Origin: Microsyncoccus archaeolyticus
Lineage (GTDB): Bacteria; Patescibacteriota; Minisyncoccia; Minisyncoccales; Minisyncoccaceae
Length of the DNA: 64,000 bases
Reading direction: 5' to 3'
Assembly: GCA_036987155.1 (NCBI GenBank)
Contig: BTXY01000002.1
Coordinates: 51,556-115,555 of the forward strand
Part shown: in pieces, positions 8,908 through 18,224 of the stretch
Numbering within the stretch: position 1 is the first letter of the stretch
How the letters are laid out: each line of letters starts with the position of its first letter
Made by a program: the position numbers and the translations under genes
The notes under the pieces: generated by a model
Told to the model about the DNA's origin: nothing
The model's database searches: none
Seen by the model: the letters and a program-made list of their open reading frames with translations, nothing else

Positions 8908-10482
8908 CTATTTCCTAAAATCAACCCCACATTCTCCTTTGTAAAAAGCCCATTCTTCACATTCAGTTCCATCCGGAAACTTACAAGTTCCATATTGGCT
9001 TCCGCTAGTAGTATTTTTAATTTCTAGAGCATAGCCTAATTTTAAACAATATTCTGAAGCAGGATTAGCTGTTTCTGAGCTTGGACTGGGAACAGCAGGA
9101 GAGTTAGAACCAGAATTAGGAATAGCACTATTAGAATTATCTTCTTCGCATCTTCCTTTATATTTAACTTTTACTTGAGCTTTATTTGCAAAACATTCAT
9201 TAGAATATGTTTTATTGTTTTCTCCGCAAACAGGATCATATTCTAAAGTACAAACCACTGCTTCTTCACAAGTTTTTTTACAAATACCAATATTATTTGA
9301 TCCAGAAACAGGACAATAGATAAGATTCTCACAACATTCTTGTTTGTTTTGAATTATTTTTTCATTTTCTTTGGCACAAGCTCCGCACTCTCCATTATAG
9401 TCTATGTCTATTCCTAATTTTTTAGCCTCACAAGCACTATTATATGTTGTTCCATCAACACCGCAAACAGGATTTAAAACCTCAACGCATTCAATATTAT
9501 CTTTATTGATTTTATTAATCAATTGTCCCAAAACATCATCAATAACAGTTTTTGATTCAGAAGAAACCTCTAGCGAAGAAAACCTTTTTAGTGCTTCGTC
9601 AATATTAATTTCTTCTTCAGATAAAATGCTTTGAGCCAAGTCATTAAGCTTTTGAACATCCTCTTCTGAAATACTATCTAGTTGATTAAAGATAGACTGG
9701 TTTTCAGTTATAACTTTTCTAGCAAAATTTTCTAGAAGCATTTTTTTGTATGTGGTATTTTTAGTAAATTCTTCGGCTAGACTTAAAATCTTTTGTTTTT
9801 CTTCTTCGCTCAAGTTTTGATTATTAATATTTTGATTAATCAAATCTTCTTCAATCTGCAATATAACTTTTTTTTGTTCTTCGCTATTTACTTTTTCTTC
9901 CATTTTCTTTAAAATTTCTACTTTTTCTGATTCATTTATTTCTTGAATTTGAATTTTTTCTTGTATTTTTTCTTTAACTTTTTCTGAATTAGCAACGCTA
10001 AATGAGGCATTAGTTAAATTTTGTAAAGCATTATCTTTAATTTCTCCTGCTTTTTCTTTGTTTTGTATTTTGTTTTGTATACTAGTTAAAATTGTTTGAT
10101 GGACTAGATTATTGGCCACGATTTTACTTAAAAGCGTTTCGTTATCTACGTTATTTTTGTTTAAGGTAGAAGCATAATTATTTAACTTTTCTGTTTCTTT
10201 TTTATAGCTTTCCAAAGCTTTGTTTATTCCTGACTCATTATTGGGATTATTTTCAGCTAATTTGTTTGCTTCTGCTAATTTTTGATTTACAAATTCCATT
10301 CTTAGCTCTGCTTTTTTCAAAGGATTAAAAGTAAAAAACATTTGCACTTCTCTGCCAATGTCTTTTAAGAAATAAAAAGGACTGTCCGGTAAAAGGCTTG
10401 GTTCTGGAACATTTAATTCTTCAGCACAAACAAATGTGAAAGTACAAAATAATGCAATCAAACAAATTAATATTTTTTTCAT
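8908..10482 (-). CDS. Secreted protein with DUF5667-like region, two Kazal inhibitor domains and DUF333
   Basis: This 524-aa protein starts with a signal peptide (MKKILICLIALFCTFTFVCA). Residues ~25-70 (LLPDSPFYFLKDIGREV...) match the DUF5667 type of start common in exported CPR proteins. Residues ~70-330 are Lys/Glu-rich coiled coil. Two Kazal-type domains follow (about 333-368 and 405-440), each with CxxxxxPVCG and TYxxxC patterns. The C-terminus (~475-520) has the DUF333 pattern EYCLKLGY...CxFPDGTECEEW. Kazal domains usually inhibit serine proteases, so it may shield the cell from extracellular proteases; this is inference. Its start overlaps the thrS stop by four bases (ATGA), so it is in that operon. 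Confidence 0.88.
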   Translation of the reverse strand: MKKILICLIALFCTFTFVCAEELNVPEPSLLPDSPFYFLKDIGREVQMFFTFNPLKKAELRMEFVNQKLAEANKLAENNPNNESGINKALESYKKETEKLNNYASTLNKNNVDNETLLSKIVANNLVHQTILTSIQNKIQNKEKAGEIKDNALQNLTNASFSVANSEKVKEKIQEKIQIQEINESEKVEILKKMEEKVNSEEQKKVILQIEEDLINQNINNQNLSEEEKQKILSLAEEFTKNTTYKKMLLENFARKVITENQSIFNQLDSISEEDVQKLNDLAQSILSEEEINIDEALKRFSSLEVSSESKTVIDDVLGQLINKINKDNIECVEVLNPVCGVDGTTYNSACEAKKLGIDIDYNGECGACAKENEKIIQNKQECCENLIYCPVSGSNNIGICKKTCEEAVVCTLEYDPVCGENNKTYSNECFANKAQVKVKYKGRCEEDNSNSAIPNSGSNSPAVPSPSSETANPASEYCLKLGYALEIKNTTSGSQYGTCKFPDGTECEEWAFYKGECGVDFRK

Positions 10483-12239
10483 ATACCCAATTCTTTATTT
10501 ATTATATCTTTAAATTCTTTTATTGTTTTAATTCCAAGATCTCCTTGTCCTCTTTTTCTTACGCTTACAGTATTTGAAGTTTTTTCTTTTTCTCCAACCA
10601 CAAGAAGGTAAGGGATTTTTTCTAATTCTCCTTGTCTGATTTTTTTAGAAATTGTTTCGTTTTCATCTGATATCTGTATTCTTAACCCTTTTAGTTCTTC
10701 TTTTACTTTATTCGCATAATCGATAAACTTATCGCTTACTGGTAAAATTTTAACTTGAATAGGGGAGAGCCACAATGGAAAAGCCCCTGCATAATGTTCT
10801 ATTAGTAATCCAATAAATCTTTCAAAAGAACCAAAGAGTGCCCTGTGAAGCATATATGGTCTTTCTTTTTCTCCTTTTTCATTAGCAAAAACCATATCAA
10901 ATCTTTCTGGAATATTGAAATCAAACTGAAGGGTAGAGCATTGCCATTCTCTTCCTAAAACATCCTTAATCTTAAAATCTAGTTTGGGTCCATAAAAAGC
11001 TGCTTCTCCTAATTCTTCTTTAAAATTTAATGCTTTTTCATTAGCAACTTGTCTTAGAACTGATTCTGTAAAATCCCAGCCCTCATCATTACCAGCATAT
11101 TTTTCTTTATTATTCGGGTCCCTTAAAGATAAATAAACATTAACTGATTCCAAATCAAAACCAAAAGCTTTATACATGAAAAGTATAAAATCAATTACTT
11201 GTTTTAATTCTTCTTCTATTTGTTCTTTTCTACAAATAATGTGTGCATCATCTTGAGTAAAGCCCCTAACTCTAGTTAATCCTGAAAGTTCTCCTTTTTT
11301 CTCAAATCTATATACTGTTCCTGTTTCAGCCCATCTGAAAGGAAGCTCTCTATATGAATGGGGTCTGCTGTTATATATTGATACGTGAAAAGGGCAGTTC
11401 ATTGGTTTTAATAAAAACTGCTCTGATTCTTCTACTTTATTTTTATTCTGTAAATCTTCTAAGGATTGTCCTGTTTCAATTGGTGGATACATTGAAGAAG
11501 AATAAAATCCCCAGTGGCCTGATCTTTCCCACAATCTTCTATTGCCAATATGAGGAGTTCTAACTAATTCATAACCATTTTCTAAATGTTTGTCATACCA
11601 AAAATCTTCAATTATTCTCCAGAGCATTGCTCCTTTTGGATGCCATAAAATCAAACCAATCCCAACTTCTTCATCTGTATTAAATAAATCTAGTTCTTTT
11701 CCTAATTTTCTATGATCTCTTTTTTCTGCTTCTTCTCTAATTTTAAGAAAATTATTTAATTCTTCTTCTGTTTTAAATGCTAGACCATAGATTCTTGTTA
11801 ACATTGGATTTTTTTCATCTCCTTTAAAATATGCTCCAGCTATTTTATCTAACTTAAAAGCTTTTTCATTTATTTCTTTTGTTGACTTAATGTGAGGACC
11901 GCTACACAAATCAATAAAATTATCAGTTTCATATATTGAAACGCTGTCTCCTTCAATATCTTTTAATATTTCCAATTTGTATGGTTGATCTTTAAATAAT
12001 TCTTTAGCTTCATTCTTACTAATTATGCTATTTTTAAAAACAATATCTTTTTTAATAAGTTCTCTCATTTTCTTTTCTATTTTCTCTAAATCGTTCTCAG
12101 TAATCGGGGTTTTAGTTTCAATGTCGTAATAAAAACCATTTTCTATTTCTGGACCGATCCCGAATTTTGTTTCAGGATAAAGCTCTTTGATGCTTAGAGC
12201 TAGAATGTGAGCTAAAGAATGTTTAAAAGTATTTTCCAT
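10479..12239 (-). CDS. thrS: Threonyl-tRNA synthetase lacking the TGS domain
   Basis: This 586-aa class II synthetase charges tRNA(Thr). It begins directly in the editing domain (HSLAH near residue 8; CSGPH near 112), without the ~60-residue N-terminal TGS domain usual in bacteria. The catalytic core is intact: zinc ligand region LKPMNCPFH, motif 2 around RELPFRWAETGTVYR, and motif 3 with HRALFGSFERF. A C-terminal anticodon-binding domain follows (LSPIQVKILPVSD onward). It starts 7 bp after dnaE and is followed with overlap by the Kazal protein gene. Confidence 0.95.
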   Translation of the reverse strand: MENTFKHSLAHILALSIKELYPETKFGIGPEIENGFYYDIETKTPITENDLEKIEKKMRELIKKDIVFKNSIISKNEAKELFKDQPYKLEILKDIEGDSVSIYETDNFIDLCSGPHIKSTKEINEKAFKLDKIAGAYFKGDEKNPMLTRIYGLAFKTEEELNNFLKIREEAEKRDHRKLGKELDLFNTDEEVGIGLILWHPKGAMLWRIIEDFWYDKHLENGYELVRTPHIGNRRLWERSGHWGFYSSSMYPPIETGQSLEDLQNKNKVEESEQFLLKPMNCPFHVSIYNSRPHSYRELPFRWAETGTVYRFEKKGELSGLTRVRGFTQDDAHIICRKEQIEEELKQVIDFILFMYKAFGFDLESVNVYLSLRDPNNKEKYAGNDEGWDFTESVLRQVANEKALNFKEELGEAAFYGPKLDFKIKDVLGREWQCSTLQFDFNIPERFDMVFANEKGEKERPYMLHRALFGSFERFIGLLIEHYAGAFPLWLSPIQVKILPVSDKFIDYANKVKEELKGLRIQISDENETISKKIRQGELEKIPYLLVVGEKEKTSNTVSVRKRGQGDLGIKTIKEFKDIINKELGI

Positions 12240-12246
12240 ATATTTT

Positions 12247-15200
12247 TTATGATTCTAATATTTCTTCAATTTCACTGGCAATTATTTTAGGAGAACCGTC
12301 TTTAACGTCAGTTCTGCCTGTAATTGAAATTATTTTATTTTCTTTAAACACATCTGGATTTTTTTCAATCATTGAAGGAAAGACTACCACTTCAATTCTA
12401 TCAGTTAAATCTTCAACTTTTACAAACATCATTGTTTGTCCCTTTTTTGTAATAATCTTTTTAATGCTAGAAATAATTCCTCCAATAGTAACTGATTCTC
12501 CTTGAAGAATATATCTTTCAAAAGGAGAACGAGGAGTATAAGAACTTAAATCGGTGTTGATTTTTTTAATTGGAGTAGTCATATCATTAAGCATTCCTCT
12601 ATGTTTTTCCAAGGGGTGCCCACTAATATACAATCCTAATAGTTCTTTTTCCCAGTTCAACTTATCATATTCATTAATAGCGTCAATATGTTCTAAATTA
12701 ATATGATTATGATGGGGCATACTGCAAAAAAGACCTTTTTGTCCACTTTCTTTTATTTTTTTATCATCTTTTGACCATTGTAAAAGTTTTTCTAAATTGT
12801 GAAGTATTTTATTTCTTTCTTCAAGATTATCAAAGGCTCCTGATTTAATTAAACTTTCTAAAGATTTTTTATTAAGTACTTTTCCATTAACCCTGGACAT
12901 AAAATCTTGAATTGATTTGTATTGCCCGTTCTTTTTTCTTTCTTCAATTATTTGTTCCACAATATTGTATCCAACATTTTTGATTGCTGTTAACCCAAAC
13001 CTAATTTCGTTTTTGTTTGGAACAACACTGAAGTTGCTAAAACTTTCATTAATATCAGGAGGTAAAACTTCTATTTTCATTTTATTGCATTCTTCAATTA
13101 AAGTAGCAATTCTTTCAATATCAGAGCCTTCTGAGGTTAATACAGCAGCCATGTATTCAACAGGATAATTAGCCTTAAGATATGCTGTTTCATAAGCAAT
13201 GATTGCATAACAAGCAGCATGGCTCTTGTTAAATGAGTACCTGGCAAAAGGTTCAATCCAATGCCATATTTCGTCAGCTATCTTTTTATTAATCTGATTA
13301 CCCTCCATTCCTTTAACAAACTTTTCTTTTTGCTCCATTAAAAGCTTTTCTATTTTTTTCCCAATAGCTTTTCTTAAGATATCTGCTTCTGATAAAGTAA
13401 ATCCAGCCATTTCTTGAGCAATACGCATAATCTGTTCCTGATAAAGAGGAATTCCGTAAGTTGACTCGAGAATAGGCTTTAGTTTTGGATGAATGTATTT
13501 TATTTCTTTCTGATTATGCTTTCCTTTGATATAGTCTGGGATATGTTGCATTGGTCCTGGACGGTATAGAGCTACCATAGCAATAATATCATCAATCTCA
13601 GTTGGTTTTAATTGTTTTAAATATCTTCGCATTCCATCTGATTCCAACTGAAAGACTGCAATGCAATCTCCTTTTTTTAATAAATCAAAAGTTTTTTTGT
13701 CATCTAGGGGAATATTTTCAATATCAATATTTTCTCCTCTTACTGCATAAATTCTTTTTAATGTTTCTTCAATGATTGTTAAGTTTTTTAGCCCCAAAAA
13801 ATCCATTTTTAACAGACCCATGTCTTCAATTGCGTGCATTTCATATTGAGTAACAATTGCATTTTCATCTTGAGTGGGGTGCTGCAGAGGAACTAAAGTG
13901 TCCAATGGAAATTTAGAAATAACTACTCCGCAAGCATGAGTTGAAGCATGCCTTGCACATCCTTCTATTTTTAAAGCCAAATCAACTAGCTTCTCAGCTC
14001 TTTCATCAGTTTCGTAAAGAGATCTAAATTCAGGAACTTTTTCTAAGGATTCTTTTAAGCTAAATCCCATTGGAATCATTTTAGCAATCTTATCGCAATA
14101 ACTATATTCATAATCAAGAGCTCTCCCCACGTCTCTAATTACTGCTCTTGCAGCCATTGTTCCAAAAGTAATGATTTGAGCTACTCTGTTTCTACCATAT
14201 TTTTCAGCAACATAATTAATTACTTCGTCCCTTCTTTTATCGGTAAAATCCAAATCAATATCAGGAGGGGAAATTCTGTCTGGATTTAAAAACCTTTGAA
14301 AATACAAATTATACTTTAATGGATCAACATTGGTAATGTTAGTTAGATAAGCAACAATCGATCCTCCAGCAGAACCTCTTCCTGGACCAACAACAATTCT
14401 ATTATTTTTTGCCCAATTAACAAAATCCTGAACAATTAAGAAATAATCTGAAAAACCAGTTTTACTAATTACTCCTAATTCATAATCCATTCTTTCCATT
14501 ACTTCTTTAATCTTTTCATCATCAGCACCTTTATATTTCTTGTTAATTCCCTCTAAGCAAAGCTCTCTTAAATAACTGTCGTTTGTTTTTCCTTCTGGAA
14601 CATCAAACTTTGGCAACTTTATTTCTCCTAATTTCATTTCAAAATTGCACATTTCTGCAATCTTGACTGTATTTTCAATTGCTTCTGGAGCATCTTTAAA
14701 GCTTTCTATCATTTCTTCCGGGCTTTTAAGTGAAAAGTCGTCATCTTTCATTGTTAATCTTTCTTTGTCATTCTTGTCAGAGCCAGTATTGATAAGCATA
14801 AGAATATCCTGTGCTTCAGCATCATCTTTTCTGCAATAATGAGCATCATTAGTTGCCACAAGGGGAATCTTTGTTTTTTGGGAAAGCTCAATTATTAATT
14901 TATTGGCTTTTATTTGGTCATCTAAATTAAAATGAGGCTGAATCTCTAAAAAGAAATTGCCTTTTCCAAATATTTCCTCGTATTTTAAAGCTAATTCTTC
15001 TGCTTCTTTTGTCTTTCCTGCTAATAACAACTGAGGGATTCTTCCTTGAAGACAAGCACTTGTGGCAATTAATCCTTCACTGTGCTTTTTTAATAATTCT
15101 AAATCAGCCCTGGGTTTGTAATAAAAACCTTTTAAATGAGCTTCGGTAATGATTTTAACTAAATTGTCATATCCTTTCTCGTTTTTAATTAATAGTAAAA

Positions 15201-15465
15201 GATGACCCCTTCGATTGTCTTGGCTAGGAGTCTTGTCTTCCATGCTTTTAATAGATTCATATATTTCACAACCTAAAATTGGTTTGATTCCTCTTTTTTT
15301 AGCTTTTTCATAAAATTCAACAGCGCCATAGATAACGCCATGATCTGTTAAAGCTATTGCATCCATGTTTAATTCTTCTGCTCTATCTAAAATATCGTCT
15401 ATCTTAGATAGCCCGTCTAGTAAAGAAAAATGCGAGTGAACATGTAGGTGGATAAATTTGCTCAT
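12247..15465 (-). CDS. dnaE: DNA polymerase III alpha subunit
   Basis: This 1072-aa replicative polymerase opens with the PHP domain (HLHVHSHFSLLDGLSK). It has the catalytic aspartates in SPPDIDLDF near residue 400, GPGRGSAGGS upstream, RYSFNKSHAACYA in the fingers region, helix-hairpin-helix elements, and a C-terminal OB fold (VTIGGIISSIKKI...FVKVEDLTD). It is about 90 residues shorter than E. coli DnaE, mainly at the C-terminus. It lies one base downstream of the pentapeptide-protein gene and 7 bp before thrS, so all three are probably co-transcribed. Confidence 0.96.
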   Translation of the reverse strand: MSKFIHLHVHSHFSLLDGLSKIDDILDRAEELNMDAIALTDHGVIYGAVEFYEKAKKRGIKPILGCEIYESIKSMEDKTPSQDNRRGHLLLLIKNEKGYDNLVKIITEAHLKGFYYKPRADLELLKKHSEGLIATSACLQGRIPQLLLAGKTKEAEELALKYEEIFGKGNFFLEIQPHFNLDDQIKANKLIIELSQKTKIPLVATNDAHYCRKDDAEAQDILMLINTGSDKNDKERLTMKDDDFSLKSPEEMIESFKDAPEAIENTVKIAEMCNFEMKLGEIKLPKFDVPEGKTNDSYLRELCLEGINKKYKGADDEKIKEVMERMDYELGVISKTGFSDYFLIVQDFVNWAKNNRIVVGPGRGSAGGSIVAYLTNITNVDPLKYNLYFQRFLNPDRISPPDIDLDFTDKRRDEVINYVAEKYGRNRVAQIITFGTMAARAVIRDVGRALDYEYSYCDKIAKMIPMGFSLKESLEKVPEFRSLYETDERAEKLVDLALKIEGCARHASTHACGVVISKFPLDTLVPLQHPTQDENAIVTQYEMHAIEDMGLLKMDFLGLKNLTIIEETLKRIYAVRGENIDIENIPLDDKKTFDLLKKGDCIAVFQLESDGMRRYLKQLKPTEIDDIIAMVALYRPGPMQHIPDYIKGKHNQKEIKYIHPKLKPILESTYGIPLYQEQIMRIAQEMAGFTLSEADILRKAIGKKIEKLLMEQKEKFVKGMEGNQINKKIADEIWHWIEPFARYSFNKSHAACYAIIAYETAYLKANYPVEYMAAVLTSEGSDIERIATLIEECNKMKIEVLPPDINESFSNFSVVPNKNEIRFGLTAIKNVGYNIVEQIIEERKKNGQYKSIQDFMSRVNGKVLNKKSLESLIKSGAFDNLEERNKILHNLEKLLQWSKDDKKIKESGQKGLFCSMPHHNHINLEHIDAINEYDKLNWEKELLGLYISGHPLEKHRGMLNDMTTPIKKINTDLSSYTPRSPFERYILQGESVTIGGIISSIKKIITKKGQTMMFVKVEDLTDRIEVVVFPSMIEKNPDVFKENKIISITGRTDVKDGSPKIIASEIEEILES

Positions 15466-15466
15466 T

Positions 15467-16102
15467 TCAATTTATGGTTCTACCTTTAATATCAATATTT
15501 ACTGCTTCAGTATTTTTAAAATTAGTTTTTTCTAATATTAAATCTTTTCCTACCTTTATTTCATCTAAATCTAAAAGTCCCTCAATTTTAGCTTCTTTTA
15601 AATTAATTATTTCTCCAATCTGAGCTCCTTCCATAATTAAATCCCCGTTAACAGTAAAATTATCATAAACAATGTTTTTAATTTTAGTTTTTTCTAAAAA
15701 CACATTGCCATTAATTTTTGCCTTAGCTAAACTTAAAAATCCCTGGCTTTGTAAGTTGTTTCCCAAAATATCTTTTTGTATTTGAGCTCCAACTAAATTA
15801 ATAGCACCATTAATGATTGTATTTTCTAGTATTAAATTTCCATTAATCCTGATGTTAGCCAAATAAAGAGAGCCTTTAATTTGACAATTTTTAAAGCTGA
15901 GGTCTCCTTGGACAAAAACATCGCCTAGAAAAACTTGTCCCTCGATTTTTGCTTCATCAAAAAGAAGGCTAGTATTGATCGTTTCGTTAAATAAAGAAAA
16001 AGGACAAAGCGTTTTTTTAGAAAAATCAGCTGGTTTTCCTTGTTTAAAAGCATTAATTATTTCTGCTTCTATTTGTTGTTGATTTAATATCTCTTTTTCC
16101 AT
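15467..16102 (-). CDS. Pentapeptide-repeat-like right-handed beta-helix protein
   Basis: This 211-aa protein lacks a signal peptide. From about residue 45 it consists of regular ~20-residue repeats such as IKGSLYLANIRINGNLILE with alternating hydrophobic positions, predicted to form a right-handed beta helix. It has no catalytic motif. Its position as first gene of the dnaE-thrS operon is intriguing because pentapeptide proteins can act as DNA mimics, but nothing here shows that function. Confidence 0.75.
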   Translation of the reverse strand: MEKEILNQQQIEAEIINAFKQGKPADFSKKTLCPFSLFNETINTSLLFDEAKIEGQVFLGDVFVQGDLSFKNCQIKGSLYLANIRINGNLILENTIINGAINLVGAQIQKDILGNNLQSQGFLSLAKAKINGNVFLEKTKIKNIVYDNFTVNGDLIMEGAQIGEIINLKEAKIEGLLDLDEIKVGKDLILEKTNFKNTEAVNIDIKGRTIN

Positions 16103-16111
16103 TTTTTTCCT

Positions 16112-16135
16112 CTTGTGATATTATTACAATATCAT
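16112..16135. promoter_or_regulatory. Inverted repeat in the rnhB / pentapeptide-dnaE divergent spacer
   Basis: TGATAT and ATATCA flank seven bases in the 48-bp space between divergent starts. It could be an operator for both directions or part of overlapping promoters; only the symmetry is seen. Confidence 0.35.
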
Positions 16136-16150
16136 ACCTTAATTTAAAAA

Positions 16151-16750
16151 ATGATTCAAGAAGAAAAAACATTATGGAAAAAAGGATATAGCTTCGTTGT
16201 TGGTATAGACGAGGCTGGAAGAGGCCCCTTAGCTGGACCAGTTGTTGCTGGAGCAGTTTTAATTGATAAAAAATGCTTTAATTTAATTAAAAAGAACAAA
16301 TTAATAAGAGATTCTAAGCAATTATCCTCTAAACAAAGAAGGCAAGCATACGAATTCTTGATAAATAGAGTGAAATGGGGGATAGGCATTGTTTCAGAAA
16401 AAGAAATAGATAAAATCAATATTTTAAATGCAACCAAAAAAGCAATGCTAAAAGCAATAAAATCTTTGAATAAAAAAACAAAGATCGACTTTATTCTTAT
16501 TGATGGAAACATTAAAATAAATACTAAACATAGTCAAAAACCTGTTATAAAAGGGGATATTAAGGTTTTATCTTGTAGCGCAGCAAGCATAATTGCTAAA
16601 GTTACAAGGGATGAATTAATGATTAAATATCATAGAAAATACCCAAAATATAATTTTGAAAGACATAAAGGATATGGAACCAAAGAACACATGAAAAATA
16701 TTAAAAAATACGGTTTGTCAAAAATTCATAGAAAATCTTTTTGCCATTGA
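16151..16750 (+). CDS. rnhB: Ribonuclease HII
   Basis: This 199-aa enzyme removes ribonucleotides and RNA primers from RNA-DNA hybrids. GIDEAGRGPLAGPVVAGAV gives the first acidic metal ligands (DE), followed by DSKQLS, the central DGN segment, and the C-terminal SIIAKVTRD and HKGYGTKEH motifs. It is complete. It is divergent from the dnaE operon with a 48-bp gap and has no Shine-Dalgarno. Confidence 0.96.
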   Translation: MIQEEKTLWKKGYSFVVGIDEAGRGPLAGPVVAGAVLIDKKCFNLIKKNKLIRDSKQLSSKQRRQAYEFLINRVKWGIGIVSEKEIDKINILNATKKAMLKAIKSLNKKTKIDFILIDGNIKINTKHSQKPVIKGDIKVLSCSAASIIAKVTRDELMIKYHRKYPKYNFERHKGYGTKEHMKNIKKYGLSKIHRKSFCH

Positions 16751-16811
16751 CAAATAATCATTTTTATATATAAATATTAGTACATTAAGTTCATTTACAT
16801 TGGAGGTTATT

Positions 16812-17516
16812 ATGATTGCTTCTAGCTTTAACAGTGTTTCAGAATATTACTTTTCTTTAAATCAAGATGCTTGTTCTTCTCAAAAACTAAGCACGCTTGA
16901 AAAATTGATTGATTTATCTAAAACTTCAGAAGAATTAGAAGGAATAAGATATGAAGTCCAAAAATTAAGAATAATCAAGAATAGAAGAGAAATGCCAAAA
17001 CGCTTCAGAGAGCCATTTGTTGAAGAAATAGAAAAATTAATCAAAAAATTTGAAGAAAAAGAAATAGAAATAGGAGCGAATAATAATTATTCTTTTGATC
17101 TTGTTCAAATTAAAACCGTTGAACAGGGAATGAGCTTTTTCTTGAGATCCCAAGGTTCTAGAAGAAGAAGTGAAATACTTTTAAAAATAGATAAGCTTGA
17201 ACTTCCTTTTAAAGATTGGCAAAAAGCTTTTTTAAATTACGAGAAAAAAAGCAGAACATTAAGAAAATTCTTTTTCAGAAAACTTGAAGAAAATGCATGT
17301 TTTTTGAAAGATTTTATATATGTCTATGCCGCGTCCAGGGGAGCTGATAAAAAAGGACTGCATTTAAAGAAAATACTTCCTTTAATTCAAGATGAAAAGT
17401 CTTGGAAAGAAATTAAGGAATTTTGCAGAAAAGACAGATATATTATCAGTGAAGTTTCTCCGGAATTGCTAATACAAGAACTGGAAAGATTAAGAAAAGA
17501 ATACTTAAATAACTGA
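16812..17516 (+). CDS. Hypothetical helical protein with strong SD
   Basis: This 234-aa charged, alpha-helical protein has no signal peptide or known motif. The ATG at 16812 is chosen because GGAGGT lies 8 nt upstream; a TTG at 16800 falls inside that SD. TTGACA at 16747 starts the promoter. A strong terminator follows at once, so it is a single-gene unit. The Glu/Lys-rich middle (residues 60-90) could be a coiled coil. No function can be proposed. Confidence 0.75.
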   Translation: MIASSFNSVSEYYFSLNQDACSSQKLSTLEKLIDLSKTSEELEGIRYEVQKLRIIKNRREMPKRFREPFVEEIEKLIKKFEEKEIEIGANNNYSFDLVQIKTVEQGMSFFLRSQGSRRRSEILLKIDKLELPFKDWQKAFLNYEKKSRTLRKFFFRKLEENACFLKDFIYVYAASRGADKKGLHLKKILPLIQDEKSWKEIKEFCRKDRYIISEVSPELLIQELERLRKEYLNN

Positions 17517-17540
17517 AAAAACACTTTTCAGTTTTTTATT
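17512..17540 (+). terminator. Intrinsic terminator after 16812-17516 gene
   Basis: CTGAAAA and TTTTCAG form a 7-bp stem around a five-base loop and are followed by six T. Confidence 0.85.
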
Positions 17541-17587
17541 GACAAAAAAACATTTTATTGTATATTGTAAAAGAGGTCGTTTACATT

Positions 17588-18136
17588 ATGTATAGGGTTA
17601 TTGCATATGTTCCAAGCAGTGATGCTGACTTAGGTAATATTATAGAAAAAGAAGGATTGGAAGTAAAAAAAACGAAAAAGGGATTTAAAGTATTTCTTCC
17701 TTTAATTAAAAAGGGAGTCTATCAAATCCCAAGAATAATATTAATAAGAGATCATTCTATTTTTGTTTCTCTTGAAGAAAAAGCCAATGACTATTATGCG
17801 CAAATAATATGTGCTCCTGATGGAAAAAGAATTAACCCCACATTTATTTGGAGAAAAGAAGCTTTGTTTAGCATTTACAAAGCAGCAGTAATAGTTATTG
17901 CTTCTAGAGAGAATTATAAAATAGAGGTTTCTCTTACACAAATTGCAATCAAAAAGAAACACGATAAGGTTATTGTTCAAGAATGGGAAATAGGAACAAT
18001 AGAAGAAAAAGAATTTTTAAGGGGCGGAATAATTCCAGCCACACTTAAGAATTTTTATGAGCCTATAGTAGCTGCAATATCAAAACTAAAGCATAACAAA
18101 TCATCTGAAAGACCATTTTATATAGGGACAAAATAA
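17588..18136 (+). CDS. Hypothetical protein, paralogue of the next gene
   Basis: This 182-aa protein starts at ATG 17588, downstream of TTGACA (17540) and TATATT. The in-frame TTG at 17558 lies inside the promoter. The sequence is beta-rich with no signal peptide. Residues ~48-165 align with the following gene: IPRIILIRDHSIFVSL matches VPDIIMKKEHVVLLSL, and further blocks follow in the same order. The family is unknown to me. It forms a single-gene unit with its own terminator. Confidence 0.72.
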   Translation: MYRVIAYVPSSDADLGNIIEKEGLEVKKTKKGFKVFLPLIKKGVYQIPRIILIRDHSIFVSLEEKANDYYAQIICAPDGKRINPTFIWRKEALFSIYKAAVIVIASRENYKIEVSLTQIAIKKKHDKVIVQEWEIGTIEEKEFLRGGIIPATLKNFYEPIVAAISKLKHNKSSERPFYIGTK

Positions 18137-18150
18137 TCCCTTTTATTATT
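18124..18150 (+). terminator. Weak intrinsic terminator
   Basis: AGGGA and TCCCT form a short stem around a 7-base loop, followed by TTTATTATT, just before the next TTGACA promoter. Confidence 0.55.
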
Positions 18151-18224
18151 GACAAAAATAGATATTGTATTATGGTTAAAGTGTAACCGGTATTTATCGG
18201 TAGCACCTTAAAAACGTGATACTT

